A stretch of DNA of 64,000 bases, taken from CAVQOB01 sp963714325. Its GTDB lineage: Bacteria; Pseudomonadota; Alphaproteobacteria; Rhizobiales; Hyphomicrobiaceae. The notes below the pieces were generated by a model. That model worked only from the letters and a program-made list of their open reading frames with translations, did no database searches and was not told the origin of the DNA. The translations under genes and the position numbers were made by a program. This document shows positions 34,222 through 43,994 of the stretch, piece after piece. Each line of letters starts with the position of its first letter. Positions within the stretch are counted from its first letter, which is position 1. The stretch covers positions 1 through 64,000 of the forward strand of contig CAVQOB010000020.1 in NCBI GenBank assembly GCA_963714325.1, read 5' to 3'.

Positions 34222-35199
34222 TTAACCGCCGACTCGCGCTTTCGCCGCGCGATACTCTTGCCGTAGCCGATCGACCATCTGGGCGACGGGTTCGACGCGT
34301 TCGACGGCGCCGATGCCTTGGCCTGAACCCCAGATGTCCGTCCACGCCTTGGCCGGGCGATTGGAGCCGAAGTTCATCGCGCTCGGATCGCTCTGGGGAA
34401 GTTTGTCGGGATCGAGACCGGCGCGCCGCACCGACGATTTCAGATAGTTGCCAAGCACGCCCGTGAACAGATTAGTATAGACGATTTCATCGGCGCGGCC
34501 GGCGACGATATCGGCCTTGTAGGCGTCAACAGCGTTGGCTTCTTCTGCCGCGATGAACATCGATCCGGCATAGGCGAAGTCGGCGCCGAGCACTTCCGCG
34601 GCAAGGATGGATCGGCCATGCGCAATCGCGCCCGACAACGCGACCGGGCCGTCGAAAAAAGCGCGGATCTCCTGCATCAACGCAAACGGTGACAGGCCGC
34701 CCGCGTGGCCGCCGGCGCCCGCGCATACCGCAACGAGGCCGGTTGCCCCCTTTTCGATCGCCTTGCGCGCGAAAGTGATGTTGATGATGTCGTGTAGCAC
34801 CGGCGTGCCGATCGCAGCGAACGCCTTGTAGACGTCTTCGCGAGCGCCGAGCGAGGTAATGACCAGCGGCACCTTGTGCTTGACGCAGAGAGCCACGTCC
34901 GTCTCGAGGCGGTCATTCGAACGATGCACGATCTGATTGACGGCGAATGGCGCGGCCGGTTGCTCAGGATGCGCGCGATCATGGGCGGCGAGCGTCTCCT
35001 TGATCTCAGCCAGCCATTCGTCGAGTTGCGAACTCGGTCGCGCGTTGAGGGCTGGGAACGCGCCGATGATTCCGGACTTGCATTGTGCTATGACGAGTTT
35101 GGGTCCCGAGACGATGAACTGCGGCGCGCCGATCAGTGGTAGGCGCATGCGGCCCTTGAGCGTCGTAGCGATCGAAGATTTCGGTTCGGCGGCTGGCAT
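34222..35199 (-). CDS. Nitronate monooxygenase family protein
   Basis: The 325-residue protein is an FMN-dependent TIM-barrel enzyme of the nitronate monooxygenase (2-nitropropane dioxygenase) class, which oxidises alkyl nitronates such as propionate-3-nitronate. Typical features are the amino-terminal LIGAPQF, the VCAGAGGHAGG phosphate-binding loop with the family His, and ALSGAIAHGRSI followed by GADFAYAGSMFIA. The start at 35199 (MPAAEPKSS) is chosen because the longer frame overlaps the downstream region of the next gene. The SMP-30-like gene lies 53 bases upstream on the same strand. Confidence 0.9.
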   Translation of the reverse strand: MPAAEPKSSIATTLKGRMRLPLIGAPQFIVSGPKLVIAQCKSGIIGAFPALNARPSSQLDEWLAEIKETLAAHDRAHPEQPAAPFAVNQIVHRSNDRLETDVALCVKHKVPLVITSLGAREDVYKAFAAIGTPVLHDIINITFARKAIEKGATGLVAVCAGAGGHAGGLSPFALMQEIRAFFDGPVALSGAIAHGRSILAAEVLGADFAYAGSMFIAAEEANAVDAYKADIVAGRADEIVYTNLFTGVLGNYLKSSVRRAGLDPDKLPQSDPSAMNFGSNRPAKAWTDIWGSGQGIGAVERVEPVAQMVDRLRQEYRAAKARVGG

Positions 35200-35251
35200 C
35201 AGCGACTCTCTATCAAGGATGGGCCGAGTTTGTTTTGTCGATGACGACGGC

Positions 35252-36184
35252 TCACGCGATGGCCTGATGATGGAGGCGCAGCCCCGGCGTGTCCCAGCGA
35301 TAGGCAACGAGTTTGCCAATGCCAGACAATGTGATGAAAGCCGTCTGCAGATCGCGACCGCCGAAGCAGATGTTGGTCGTATAGAGGTCCGGCATCGGCA
35401 CGTGGCGAATGTGTTTGCCGTCCGGCGAAATGACCGAGATGCCGCCGTTCATCAGTGTAGCAACGCAGATGTTGCCAGCAGCGTCGACCGCCATCGAGTC
35501 GAACCGGGTGAAGGCGCCACCCACCTGTGCAATCAGCCGACCGCCGTGCGGTGATGGCCACGGCGCCCGTTTGACCTCGCCGGGGTCGGTGATGGCCATG
35601 GCCCAGAGGCGAGCCGATTCTGTTTCCGCGAAGTAGAGCGTCCGCCCGTCCGGCGAAAGTGCGCAGCCGTTGGCGGTAAGCGTCGGAGCTGCGATCTCTT
35701 TGATCAGCGAGCCGTCGGCGCGGGCGTAGTAGACGCCGCCGCGATCGATCTCCCGGGCGCGCGTCTTGCCAAGGTCGGTGAAATAGAACCCGCCGTGCGC
35801 GTCGAACACCAGGTCATTGGGTCCCTTCAGTGGAAGTCCATCGCAGTGCGTGTAAAGCGTCTCGATGGCGCCGGTGGTGATGTCAACGCGCTCGATGCGC
35901 CCGCCGCCGTAATCGTCCGCTTGGCCGGTCGGACGCAGGCCATGGGCGTGATCGTCATGCCAATTGAAGCCGCCGTTGTTGCAGACGTAGACCCGGCCGT
36001 CCGGCCCGATGGCCGCCCCGTTGGGCCCGCCGGAATGCTGGGCGATCGTCGTCTTGGTGCCGTCAGCGGCCACACGGGTCAGCCGCCGGGCCTCGATTTC
36101 GACGAGGATGACCGAGCCATCGGCCATCGCGATCGGGCCTTCAGGAAAGCGCAATCCTTCGGCTACTGTGTTCAATTGGGTCAT
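35252..36184 (-). CDS. SMP-30/gluconolactonase-like beta-propeller
   Basis: The 310-residue protein is a six-bladed propeller of the SMP-30/gluconolactonase/LRE family. The metal-site residues appear as FPEGP (Glu), NGAAIGPDGRVYVCNNGG, LKGPNDLVFD (Asn/Asp) and SPDGRTLYFAET. Members hydrolyse lactones with a divalent metal. The substrate is not determined. The start at 36184 (MTQLNTVAEGLRFPEGP) is the family start. It is probably co-transcribed with the nitronate monooxygenase downstream. Confidence 0.88.
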   Translation of the reverse strand: MTQLNTVAEGLRFPEGPIAMADGSVILVEIEARRLTRVAADGTKTTIAQHSGGPNGAAIGPDGRVYVCNNGGFNWHDDHAHGLRPTGQADDYGGGRIERVDITTGAIETLYTHCDGLPLKGPNDLVFDAHGGFYFTDLGKTRAREIDRGGVYYARADGSLIKEIAAPTLTANGCALSPDGRTLYFAETESARLWAMAITDPGEVKRAPWPSPHGGRLIAQVGGAFTRFDSMAVDAAGNICVATLMNGGISVISPDGKHIRHVPMPDLYTTNICFGGRDLQTAFITLSGIGKLVAYRWDTPGLRLHHQAIA

Positions 36185-36424
36185 GTTTGGCGGCCTCACG
36201 ACGGATCGCTGACGATGTAGCCGGTTTTGTAGCTGCGAAACAAGGCGGCAGCGTTGAACATGGCGACCAGTCGGCACGACCCAGACGGCATCATCCGTCG
36301 ATCACGAAAGGCACTTCTTTCGATGCGCGGCCTATCGCGCGAGGCGGCGCGTGGTACAGTTCAGCGAGACCCCATGTGCTCGCCGCCGCGCTCCTGACGC
36401 GCGCGGCACTACCCGGAGACACCG

Positions 36425-36733
36425 ATGAGCCCTTTCACGACCCGCTATTTCCTTTCGCTCGGCAATGTGGCGTTCTCGCTGGTGCTCGGCCTGATCATGC
36501 TGGCGCTCTGCGCGATTTATAGTGAGGAAACGCTGCTCGGCATGTTGAAGTACGCTGGCTCTGTCCGCGAATGGATCGTTTCACTGTCACGCTTCCCCAA
36601 AATGGAAATCATCTCACGCCTTGTATTGCACGAAAGTTCGATCCTACTGATGTTCTTCACGCTGCTGTCACGCGTCGTCCTCGGCTTTCTAACGATGCTG
36701 GGGGGGCGAGCGCTGGCCTTGATCCGAGACTGA
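36425..36733 (+). CDS. Small membrane protein, function unknown
   Basis: The 102-residue protein has two predicted membrane helices, at about residues 11-32 (NVAFSLVLGLIMLALCAIY) and 70-95 (SSILLMFFTLLSRVVLGFLTML), joined by a basic loop containing VREWIVSLSRFPKME. No family is recognised. A CGGAGA ribosome site precedes the ATG. It lies upstream of the penicillin-binding protein on the same strand, 111 bases away, which may be chance. Confidence 0.6.
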   Translation: MSPFTTRYFLSLGNVAFSLVLGLIMLALCAIYSEETLLGMLKYAGSVREWIVSLSRFPKMEIISRLVLHESSILLMFFTLLSRVVLGFLTMLGGRALALIRD

Positions 36734-36844
36734 CTTGCTCTCGGTTAACTCCGGCTTAATGGCTGTGCCGTAACCTCACGAAGTCCGGCTGAGTGCGCTC
36801 AGGCGGCTCGTGAAATTGTTGCGCGTACAGGGCCGCCAATCGGC

Positions 36845-39046
36845 ATGGGGCACTTCGACCATAATCCGCACGACCGTATCGAACCCATGGGGCTCGAGAT
36901 CCCGCCCTTGCCCGGTGAGCGTACAACCGCGACGCCCGGTGCGCCGAAACGATCAACCTTTCGCCTCGCAGACTATGTCGGGCTGCGGCTGCGCTACGCC
37001 CTCTATGGCGCGATCACGCTCGCGCTACTCACCGGCGGCGGTATTAGTGCCGCGCTGGTGTACTACACGATCGCGTTTCCCAATCCGATGGCCTTGCGCA
37101 AGCAGGAAAGGGCTCCGGTCATCCGCGTGGTGGATATCGACGGGACCGTGCTGACCGAGCGCGGCCAGGCCTACGATTATGTGCCGATTGATCTTTTGCC
37201 GCGCCATGTCACGAATGCCGTTGTGGCGACCGAGGATCGTCGCTTCTTTGAACATTGGGGCTTGGACCCGAGTGGCCTCGCCCGCGCGGCATTCGCCAAC
37301 CTGCGCGCCGGGCGCTACGCCCAGGGTGGATCGACGCTCACCCAGCAGCTCGCCAAAAATCTATTCCTGACGTCCGAACGGCGCATGGGGCGCAAGTTCG
37401 AGGAGCTGCTGCTGGCACTCTGGCTGGAGGTGCGGTTGTCGAAACAGGATATCCTCGAGCTCTATCTCAACCGGGTTTACTTCGGTGGCGGCGCCTATGG
37501 CATCGAAGCGGCGGCGCGGCGCTATTTCGACAAGCCCGCGCGCTCGTTGACGCTACCCGAAGCCGCGGTGCTTGCGGGCCTGCTCAAGGCGCCATCGAAG
37601 TATTCGCCGGCCTCCAGTCCGCAGCTCGCGCGCGCCCGTGCGCGCTCGGTACTCCAGAAGATGACTGCGGCGCATCTGTTGACGCCAGAGGAAGAAAAAG
37701 CGGCCGCTGCCGGCGCCATCGGCTTCCACGATGTGAGGAACGCTCGTGATCCAGCCGGCGTCGAATATGCGATCGATTTCATCCTCGACCGCTTGCCGCA
37801 GCTCCCCGGCGGCGATGATCGCGACATCATTGTCGAGACCACTATCGATGCCCGCTTGCAGAAGCATGCACAGGCGACGGTTTCGCGGCACATGATCATG
37901 GAAGGCGGCAATGCCCAAGCCGATCAGGCGGGACTGGTGCTGCTCGATACGTCCGGCGCGATCCGTGCGCTGGTTGGCGGGCGCAGCTATGCCGAGAGCC
38001 AATATAACCGGGCAGTCAAGGCACGCCGCCAACCCGGTTCAGCATTTAAGCCATTCGTCTATTTGGCCGCACTCGAAAATGGCGCGACGCCGGATACGAC
38101 CGTGTTCGACGTGCCGGTCGTGATCAATGGTTGGAGCCCACGCAACGAAAGCGGATCGCATCAAGGCGCCATGAGCTTGCGACAGGGCCTCGCCAATTCG
38201 GTGAATGCAGTCGCAGTGCGGCTCTACGTCGACAACGGACCGCGCCGCACGATCGAAGTGGCGCGCCGGCTCGGCATTCGCTCTGAGTTGCGCGAAGGCC
38301 CATCACTGGCGCTGGGCACATCCGAGGTATCGTTGCTTGAGATGACCAGCGCCTACGCCGTTTTCGCCAACGGCGGCTTTGCGACCGAACCGCATATCAT
38401 TCGCAAGGTGACGACCAGTTCAGGCCGCGTCCTCTATCGACGGGCCGAGCAGGCTCCGGCCCGGTTGGTGGCTCCAGCGCACATCGGCGCGATGAATGAC
38501 ATGCTCAATGCCGCACTGGTGTCCGGTACCGGACGGCGAGCGGCACTCCTACGCCATCCCGCAGCAGGCAAGACCGGCACCAGCCAGGATCATCGCGACG
38601 CTTGGTTCATCGGCTATACCCAGCATTACGTCGCCGGCGCCTGGGTCGGCAATGATAGCGGCGGCGCCATGAACCGGGTGATGGGCGGGACCTTGCCGGC
38701 GCGGTTGTGGCGCGATGTCATGGTGCTCGCCAACGAGGGTCGCCCGCCGACGCCGTTGTCGGGGACGGCTGCACCGCCGCCACCGCCACAGGCTCCGCCG
38801 CGTATGCCAAGTGAACGGATCGAACATTCGTTCCTATCGCGTGCTCTGTCGCTGCCGCAGCCAAGACCTGTCGCGATCCCATCGGCGGCCAAACCAGCAG
38901 CGCCGTTGCCAGTGCCAACTGTCGCTCCGGGCCAGCCGACGTGGGCCGGGTTCGACAGCGGGCGCTTCCGCCAGGCATTCGAGGAAATGCGGCGCGAGCG
39001 TCGCGTGCCGCCGGATGGGTTGATGGCACTCGGCGCAAAAAACTGA
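36845..39046 (+). CDS. Bifunctional penicillin-binding protein (class A)
   Basis: The 733-residue protein makes and crosslinks peptidoglycan in the periplasm. A cytoplasmic tail and one membrane helix (about 50-78) come first. A GT51 glycosyltransferase domain follows, with ATEDRRFFEHWG (catalytic Glu near 128), GGSTLTQQLAKNLFL and RKFEELLLALWLE. The transpeptidase domain has the nucleophile Ser399 in SAFK, Ser452-Val-Asn in the second motif and Lys576-Thr-Gly in KTGTS. The Pro-rich carboxy-terminal tail is disordered. An in-frame ATG at 36887 is a plausible alternative start. Its domain layout and length fit the PBP1-type group. Confidence 0.95.
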   Translation: MGHFDHNPHDRIEPMGLEIPPLPGERTTATPGAPKRSTFRLADYVGLRLRYALYGAITLALLTGGGISAALVYYTIAFPNPMALRKQERAPVIRVVDIDGTVLTERGQAYDYVPIDLLPRHVTNAVVATEDRRFFEHWGLDPSGLARAAFANLRAGRYAQGGSTLTQQLAKNLFLTSERRMGRKFEELLLALWLEVRLSKQDILELYLNRVYFGGGAYGIEAAARRYFDKPARSLTLPEAAVLAGLLKAPSKYSPASSPQLARARARSVLQKMTAAHLLTPEEEKAAAAGAIGFHDVRNARDPAGVEYAIDFILDRLPQLPGGDDRDIIVETTIDARLQKHAQATVSRHMIMEGGNAQADQAGLVLLDTSGAIRALVGGRSYAESQYNRAVKARRQPGSAFKPFVYLAALENGATPDTTVFDVPVVINGWSPRNESGSHQGAMSLRQGLANSVNAVAVRLYVDNGPRRTIEVARRLGIRSELREGPSLALGTSEVSLLEMTSAYAVFANGGFATEPHIIRKVTTSSGRVLYRRAEQAPARLVAPAHIGAMNDMLNAALVSGTGRRAALLRHPAAGKTGTSQDHRDAWFIGYTQHYVAGAWVGNDSGGAMNRVMGGTLPARLWRDVMVLANEGRPPTPLSGTAAPPPPPQAPPRMPSERIEHSFLSRALSLPQPRPVAIPSAAKPAAPLPVPTVAPGQPTWAGFDSGRFRQAFEEMRRERRVPPDGLMALGAKN

Positions 39047-39060
39047 GAGCGGCGTCGCGA

Positions 39061-39873
39061 TTAACAGGTCGCGATCGTTGGGAACGTCGCCGTTGCGGTT
39101 GCGCCATAGCGATGCAGTTGCAGGCCGTGCGTATGGAGCCAGGCCTTCGCAGGTCGCAATTCTGGCATCGTCTTGGCGACCAATGCCCAGAAGCGCGGCC
39201 CGTGGTTCATTTCGGCGAGATGCGCGACTTCGTGCGCGGCGACATAGTCGAGCACCACCGGCGGCGCGAGGATCAATCGCCAGGAGAACGACAGCAACCC
39301 TGTTGTGGAGCAAGACCCCCAACGGCTCGCTTGATCGCGGACCGAGATCCGGCGCGCGCGAAGGCTGAGAAAATCCGTGTGAAAAGCAACCCGGCCTTCA
39401 AGATCCAAACGCGCCTGCTCGATCAACCAGTCCTTCAAACGGCGCGGCGCATGTTCGACGCGTCCCTTGACATGCAGTTCTGGTTTGCGGCCGCTGGTGG
39501 CCCGGACAACGGGGCCTGCGCGCTGGGGGCCGACGAAGTGGACAATATGCGGCACGCCACGGATCGGGATCTCGATGCCGTCGCCGAAAGGAATAGGTTC
39601 GGGCAGATCGCCGAGCCGTTCGCGAACCCAATTGAGATGTCGACTGACGAATAGCCCGGCCTCATCCAGCCGGCATCGCTGCGGCAGCGTGACAATGACC
39701 GTTCTGCGCGTTTGGCTGATACGCAACGTCAAGCGCCGCGCGCTGGGGTGGCGTCGGACTTCAATCGGCATTGGCAACCCGGTGATGGCGAGCTCAGCGG
39801 TTTTCGCCTTGCTTTTCACCGGGCAACTCTCGCCGTTTCGACCGCGTGATTTGGCATTCTTGCGCTTCGGCAT
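39061..39873 (-). CDS. YgjP-like zinc metallopeptidase
   Basis: The 270-residue protein belongs to the YgjP/WLM-type group related to M48 peptidases. It has an amino-terminal RRHPSARRLTLRIS block, the central RWGSCSTTGLLSFSWRLILAP signature, and the zinc site HEVAHLAEMNHGPRFW (two His, the Glu and a third His). The first 30 residues are basic and lack family likeness. The in vivo substrate is unknown for the family. It ends 15 bases from the end of the penicillin-binding protein, in convergent orientation. Confidence 0.88.
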   Translation of the reverse strand: MPKRKNAKSRGRNGESCPVKSKAKTAELAITGLPMPIEVRRHPSARRLTLRISQTRRTVIVTLPQRCRLDEAGLFVSRHLNWVRERLGDLPEPIPFGDGIEIPIRGVPHIVHFVGPQRAGPVVRATSGRKPELHVKGRVEHAPRRLKDWLIEQARLDLEGRVAFHTDFLSLRARRISVRDQASRWGSCSTTGLLSFSWRLILAPPVVLDYVAAHEVAHLAEMNHGPRFWALVAKTMPELRPAKAWLHTHGLQLHRYGATATATFPTIATC

Positions 39874-40113
39874 CGTTGTCCCTCTTCGACGCCCTCTTCG
39901 ACGAATGACGGCAACTTGCTCGACACACCGCGATACTCACCATAGCGCAATGTGACGTCAACCAACACTCAACAAATCGACTTTGAGTAATGGCGCGAAA
40001 GCCGGATCGACCCACCTAGCAACCTATTGTGGCAAAGCAAGTCGAAGTCGACGTGATGCAACTGTCGCCGTGATATGCTGTGGCGGCAGAGAGACATCGA
40101 AACGTGGCGGCAA

Positions 40114-41655
40114 TCAGTCCGCCCGATTTTCTTTTGGCTTGGCTGTCGTGCTCCGCGACCAGCTGTCGATCGCGACGCTATGCGCCTGTGACCAGAACCG
40201 CAGCATTGCGGCCGACGCGCCCAATCCAAAAGGCAGTAATCCTGTCAACGGGTTGGCGATGGCGGCGACGCCATGTCGATTGGCCCTTGCTGCAACCGCA
40301 TCGGGCTCGGCGTCGTTGGCCGGCGCGAACGAAAACGCGCGACTGTCGACGTCGGCAATGTGCCCATTGGCGCGAGCAATCGCCGTCGGACGCTCAATCG
40401 CCGGCAGCTCCGTGCTATTATTTTGCAGGCGCGGATCGAAACGGCGCATGAACGCCCGCATACGCGGCGCAATCTCGGAACGGAATCGCGAACCATTGAA
40501 CACACCGTAGTGTCCGACCTTCGGACATTCGAAATGCAGCTTGTTCTCGGTTGGAATATTGGGCGTCAAATCGAGCGCCGCGCGGCACTGTCCAAGACCG
40601 GTGATATCGTCTTTTTCGCCTTCTATGGTCATCAAGCCGACGCGACGGATCTGCTTCAGATCGACCGGCTTACCACGATGCATCATGGTGCCTTTCGGCA
40701 GGTGATGCTCAACGAAGACGGACTCGATCGTCTGCAAATAGAAATCGGCGGTCAGATCCATGACAGCGAGATATTCGTCATAGAATTCGCGATGCTTTTC
40801 CGCGCCATCGCCGTCGCCGCTGACGAGATGGCTGAACAGATCCTTGTGCGCCTGGACATGCCGATCGAGGTTCATCGTCATGAATCCGGTCAACTGCAGA
40901 AAACCCGGATAAACGCGCCGTCCAAAGCCGCGATTGGTCCAGGGCACGGTCGTGATGACATTGTGCTTGAACCATTCCGTGCCGCGTTCCTGCGCTAATC
41001 GATTGACGGCCGTCGGGCTAACACGTGTATCAATCGGTCCGCCCGCGAGCATCAGCGACAACGGCACATTCGGGTCACCAGCCTCCTCCATCAGCGCTAC
41101 GGCCGCAAGAACCGGCACCGAAGGCTGGCAAACTGAGAAGACATGCACATCACCGCCGAAGTGATGGAAGATGTCGCGCATGGTATCAACGTAGTCGTCC
41201 AGATCGAACGCACCAGCAGCGGCCGGCACCTCGCGGGCGTCCTGCCAGTCGGTGATGTAGACGTCATGATCGGGAAGGAAAGACTCGACCGTGCCGCGCA
41301 GCAATGTAGCGAAATGCCCAGACATGGGAGCGACTAGCAGGATGCGTGGCGCGTTGACTGTTTCATCGAGGGCGCGGCGAAACCGGATCAGGCTGCAGAA
41401 CGGCCGGCGCCAGACGATCTCCTCCGTGACCGATACTGTAACGCCGTCGACGATCGTGTCAGTGATATCAAAGCGCGGCTTGTCGTAGCGGCGCGTGGTC
41501 CGCTCGAACACCTCGCAGACGGCAGCAGCGCTGCGGCCCATCGTCGTGTGGGTCAGCGGATTGAGCGGATTATTGAAGAACTTGCGATAGTTATCGGCGG
41601 CCGCGCGTGCAGGACTGACAGCCGCATGGCTGAGCTCGAACCAATGGTAGAGCAC
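40114..41655 (-). CDS. phaZ: Intracellular polyhydroxyalkanoate depolymerase
   Basis: The 513-residue alpha/beta hydrolase degrades stored polyhydroxybutyrate granules. It begins in the typical way (LYHWFELSHAAVSPARAAAD, FFNNPLNPLTHT). Its nucleophile elbow is SVCQPSV with Cys176, in line with the catalytic cysteine of PhaZa1-type depolymerases. The catalytic His is probably in CPKVGHYGVF. The GTG at 41655 is preferred because GAGGGGG lies 7 bases ahead; the longer frame to 41793 is not family-like. The last 80 residues after RFDPRL are an additional low-complexity tail. Confidence 0.9.
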   Translation of the reverse strand: MLYHWFELSHAAVSPARAAADNYRKFFNNPLNPLTHTTMGRSAAAVCEVFERTTRRYDKPRFDITDTIVDGVTVSVTEEIVWRRPFCSLIRFRRALDETVNAPRILLVAPMSGHFATLLRGTVESFLPDHDVYITDWQDAREVPAAAGAFDLDDYVDTMRDIFHHFGGDVHVFSVCQPSVPVLAAVALMEEAGDPNVPLSLMLAGGPIDTRVSPTAVNRLAQERGTEWFKHNVITTVPWTNRGFGRRVYPGFLQLTGFMTMNLDRHVQAHKDLFSHLVSGDGDGAEKHREFYDEYLAVMDLTADFYLQTIESVFVEHHLPKGTMMHRGKPVDLKQIRRVGLMTIEGEKDDITGLGQCRAALDLTPNIPTENKLHFECPKVGHYGVFNGSRFRSEIAPRMRAFMRRFDPRLQNNSTELPAIERPTAIARANGHIADVDSRAFSFAPANDAEPDAVAARANRHGVAAIANPLTGLLPFGLGASAAMLRFWSQAHSVAIDSWSRSTTAKPKENRAD

Positions 41656-41812
41656 GAATAGATCCCCCTCGTGGCTCCTCGGCGGCTCTCTTGCACGGAG
41701 CTTAGCCGAAAATTTTCTGTCGTTAGAACCTACACCATTTCTGCTGAAGGCTTTACACGGCGAAAGTCTCATGACGGTGCACTGATTCGCCACAAGGTTA
41801 AAGCGGTTGTAA

Positions 41813-42424
41813 TCACTGTAATGTTTCGCTCAGCGCTCGTGCCAGTTCACCAGGGTCGGTCGTGTGCGGCACGAAAGTGACGAAACGACCATCCCGGCCC
41901 ATCAGATAGTAGAGAGATTGGTGCGCGAAGCTGTAGCCGCCGGGCAACGATGGGCTATCAATTCGCTTGAATGGCAGGTGGTAGGCGGCGGTCAGCGCCT
42001 GCAAGGCTTCGGTTGTGCCCGTCAGGCCGATCAAGCGCTTGTCGATCCGTGCCAGATAAGCCGCGAGCATCTCCGGCGTATCCCGCGTTGGATCGATCGA
42101 GATGAAGATCGGCGCAACACCATCGGCTTTGCGGCCGAGTTGATCGAGTGCCGCGGCCATCACCTGGAGTGCGGCCGGTGTCGTGTCCGGATCGGTGGCA
42201 GAACCGAAATAAACGAGCATCAGGCGGCCACGGAAGTCGCGATCTGCGACGGTCTGGCGACGCTGATCGGTCAGCACGAACGGTGCACCGACTCGGGCGT
42301 CGCCGGTAACCACGACCCGTTGCCGTGGATCGAACCCTCCTGTCAGGCGCAGTGCCAAGGCGGCCACGGCCAGCGCCAGACTGACGGCTAAGGCAAGTTT
42401 GTATATGGTCCGGTTTGGCGGCAT
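41813..42424 (-). CDS. SCO/PrrC-like protein lacking copper cysteines
   Basis: The 203-residue protein has an amino-terminal membrane helix (about 8-27) and a thioredoxin-like SCO domain facing the periplasm. SCO proteins deliver copper to cytochrome oxidase, or act in redox control, through a CxxxC motif and a distant His. Here the motif position reads TDPDTTPAAL, so the two cysteines are Asp78 and Thr82, while the His in YSFAHQSLYYL is kept. It therefore cannot bind copper in the standard way. It is divergent from regB, a position like that of prrC beside prrBA in Rhodobacter. A longer frame to 42544 overlaps the regB start. Confidence 0.85.
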   Translation of the reverse strand: MPPNRTIYKLALAVSLALAVAALALRLTGGFDPRQRVVVTGDARVGAPFVLTDQRRQTVADRDFRGRLMLVYFGSATDPDTTPAALQVMAAALDQLGRKADGVAPIFISIDPTRDTPEMLAAYLARIDKRLIGLTGTTEALQALTAAYHLPFKRIDSPSLPGGYSFAHQSLYYLMGRDGRFVTFVPHTTDPGELARALSETLQ

Positions 42425-42534
42425 GGCGATTGCGCGGCGACTCTGGTGCCTGAACTGATGAAATGCGATAGCACAGGCGGCGAATGAAGCAAGGCCGAGG
42501 CGGATGCGCGCGGCCGAGCCAGGGGACCCCGGCA

Positions 42535-43921
42535 ATGGCGGCAATGAGCGCGGAGAGGCTTGAGTATGGTGACAGCCGCCTGAGGCTGCAGACGGCCGTT
42601 AGGCTGCGCTGGTTTGGCGTGCTCGGGCAATTGGCGACGGTTGCGTTCGTCTATTTCGGACTTCGCTTCGATCTGGCCTTTGGCTTGTGCATCGCCATGA
42701 TCGCGCTGTCGGCGTGGCTCAACGTATTTCTGAGGATCCGCTATCCTGCGCGGCATCGCCTGAGCACCAACTTCGCGACCGGCCTGCTCGCCTATGACAT
42801 CGCGCAGCTCGCGTCGCTGTTATATCTCACCGGCGGCACCGATAATCCCTTTACGTTTCTGCTTGTCGTGCCGGTCACGGTTTCGGCGGCGACGCTGCCG
42901 CCGCGCAATACGATCCTGCTCGGCTCGTTTGCAGCCGCGGCAACCGTCCTGCTCGCCTTCTATCACCTGCCGCTGCCGTGGCACCCCGGCCTGACATTCG
43001 GCCTGCCGATGATCTACAAGTGGGGCGTGCTGGCGTCGGTTGGCGCTGGTATGGCGTTTCTCGGTCTTTATACGTGGCGGCTATCGAACGAGTCGACGCA
43101 AATGTCGGCCGCACTCGCGGCGACGGAAGCCATTTTGGCGCGCGAACAGCAACTGCATGCGATCGATGGTCTGGCGGCAGCCGCCGCCCATGAACTCGGC
43201 ACGCCGCTCTCGACCATCACGCTGGTTGCAAAGGAACTCGGCCGGGACTTACCGAAAGACAGCCCGATCGCTGACGATTTGGCTCTGCTGCAGTCTCAGG
43301 CGCAACGCTGCCGTGAAATTCTGCAGAAGTTGACGCGCAGCCCCGGCGAGCGTGATCCATTGCACGCGACGCTTGTCCGTGTCGCAACTCGTTCAGGAGG
43401 CTGCCGGACCGCACTTGAACATCAAGGCGCGCGTCACGATCAGTGCCGAGGCAGAGCCCGGTACCGAAGAAGTCGGCCGCGTCGAGCCATTCGGCGAGCG
43501 CCGTCCAGGTGTCATCTACGGTGTCGGCAACTTGATCGAAAATGCGGTCGATTTCGCCCGCGCCAACGTGCAGGTCGCAGCCCGTTGGTCGCAGCGCGAG
43601 GTGGTTATCACGATTTCGGACGATGGGCCGGGATTCCCGATCGACCTCATGGACTCATTGGGTGAACCCTACGTCACCACCCGTTCCGCCCGGCCCAGCG
43701 GCACCACTGCTGGTGCACGTTATGGCAAGGCGACCGGGCTTGGCCTTGGCTTCTTTATCGCCAAGACCTTACTGGAACGGTCGGGCGGGGAAGTCACGTT
43801 GGAAAATCGCTCGCGGCCTGAGCAGGGTGCGATCGTCCGCGTGCGCTGGCCGCGGGCGGCATTTGAGGCTGGGACCGGTCGCCCTGGGGAGTGGTCGGGT
43901 CGCCGGGGTTCTATGGGATGA
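42535..43921 (+). pseudogene. regB: Redox sensor histidine kinase RegB/PrrB-like, one frameshift
   Basis: The amino-terminal part is a six-helix membrane domain that includes the RegB quinone-site heptapeptide GGTDNPF (in LYLTGGTDNPFTFLL). It is followed by the H box AAHELGTPLSTI. After about 43368 the sequence continues in a different frame with the HATPase region NLIENAVDFA, DDGPGFP and KATGLGLGFFIAKTL. Removing one base in GCGACGC gives DPLHARLSVSQLVQEAA, as the family expects. RegB phosphorylates RegA when the quinone pool or oxygen tension changes. In-frame Met codons at 42535 and 42544 are both possible starts. Confidence 0.9.
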
Positions 43922-43994
43922 CCGTTAAGCCTCGTAAACAGGCTTTCACAACCAGCGTCGTGCGCTATAATCGGACTTCGCTTATGAGGTAGCT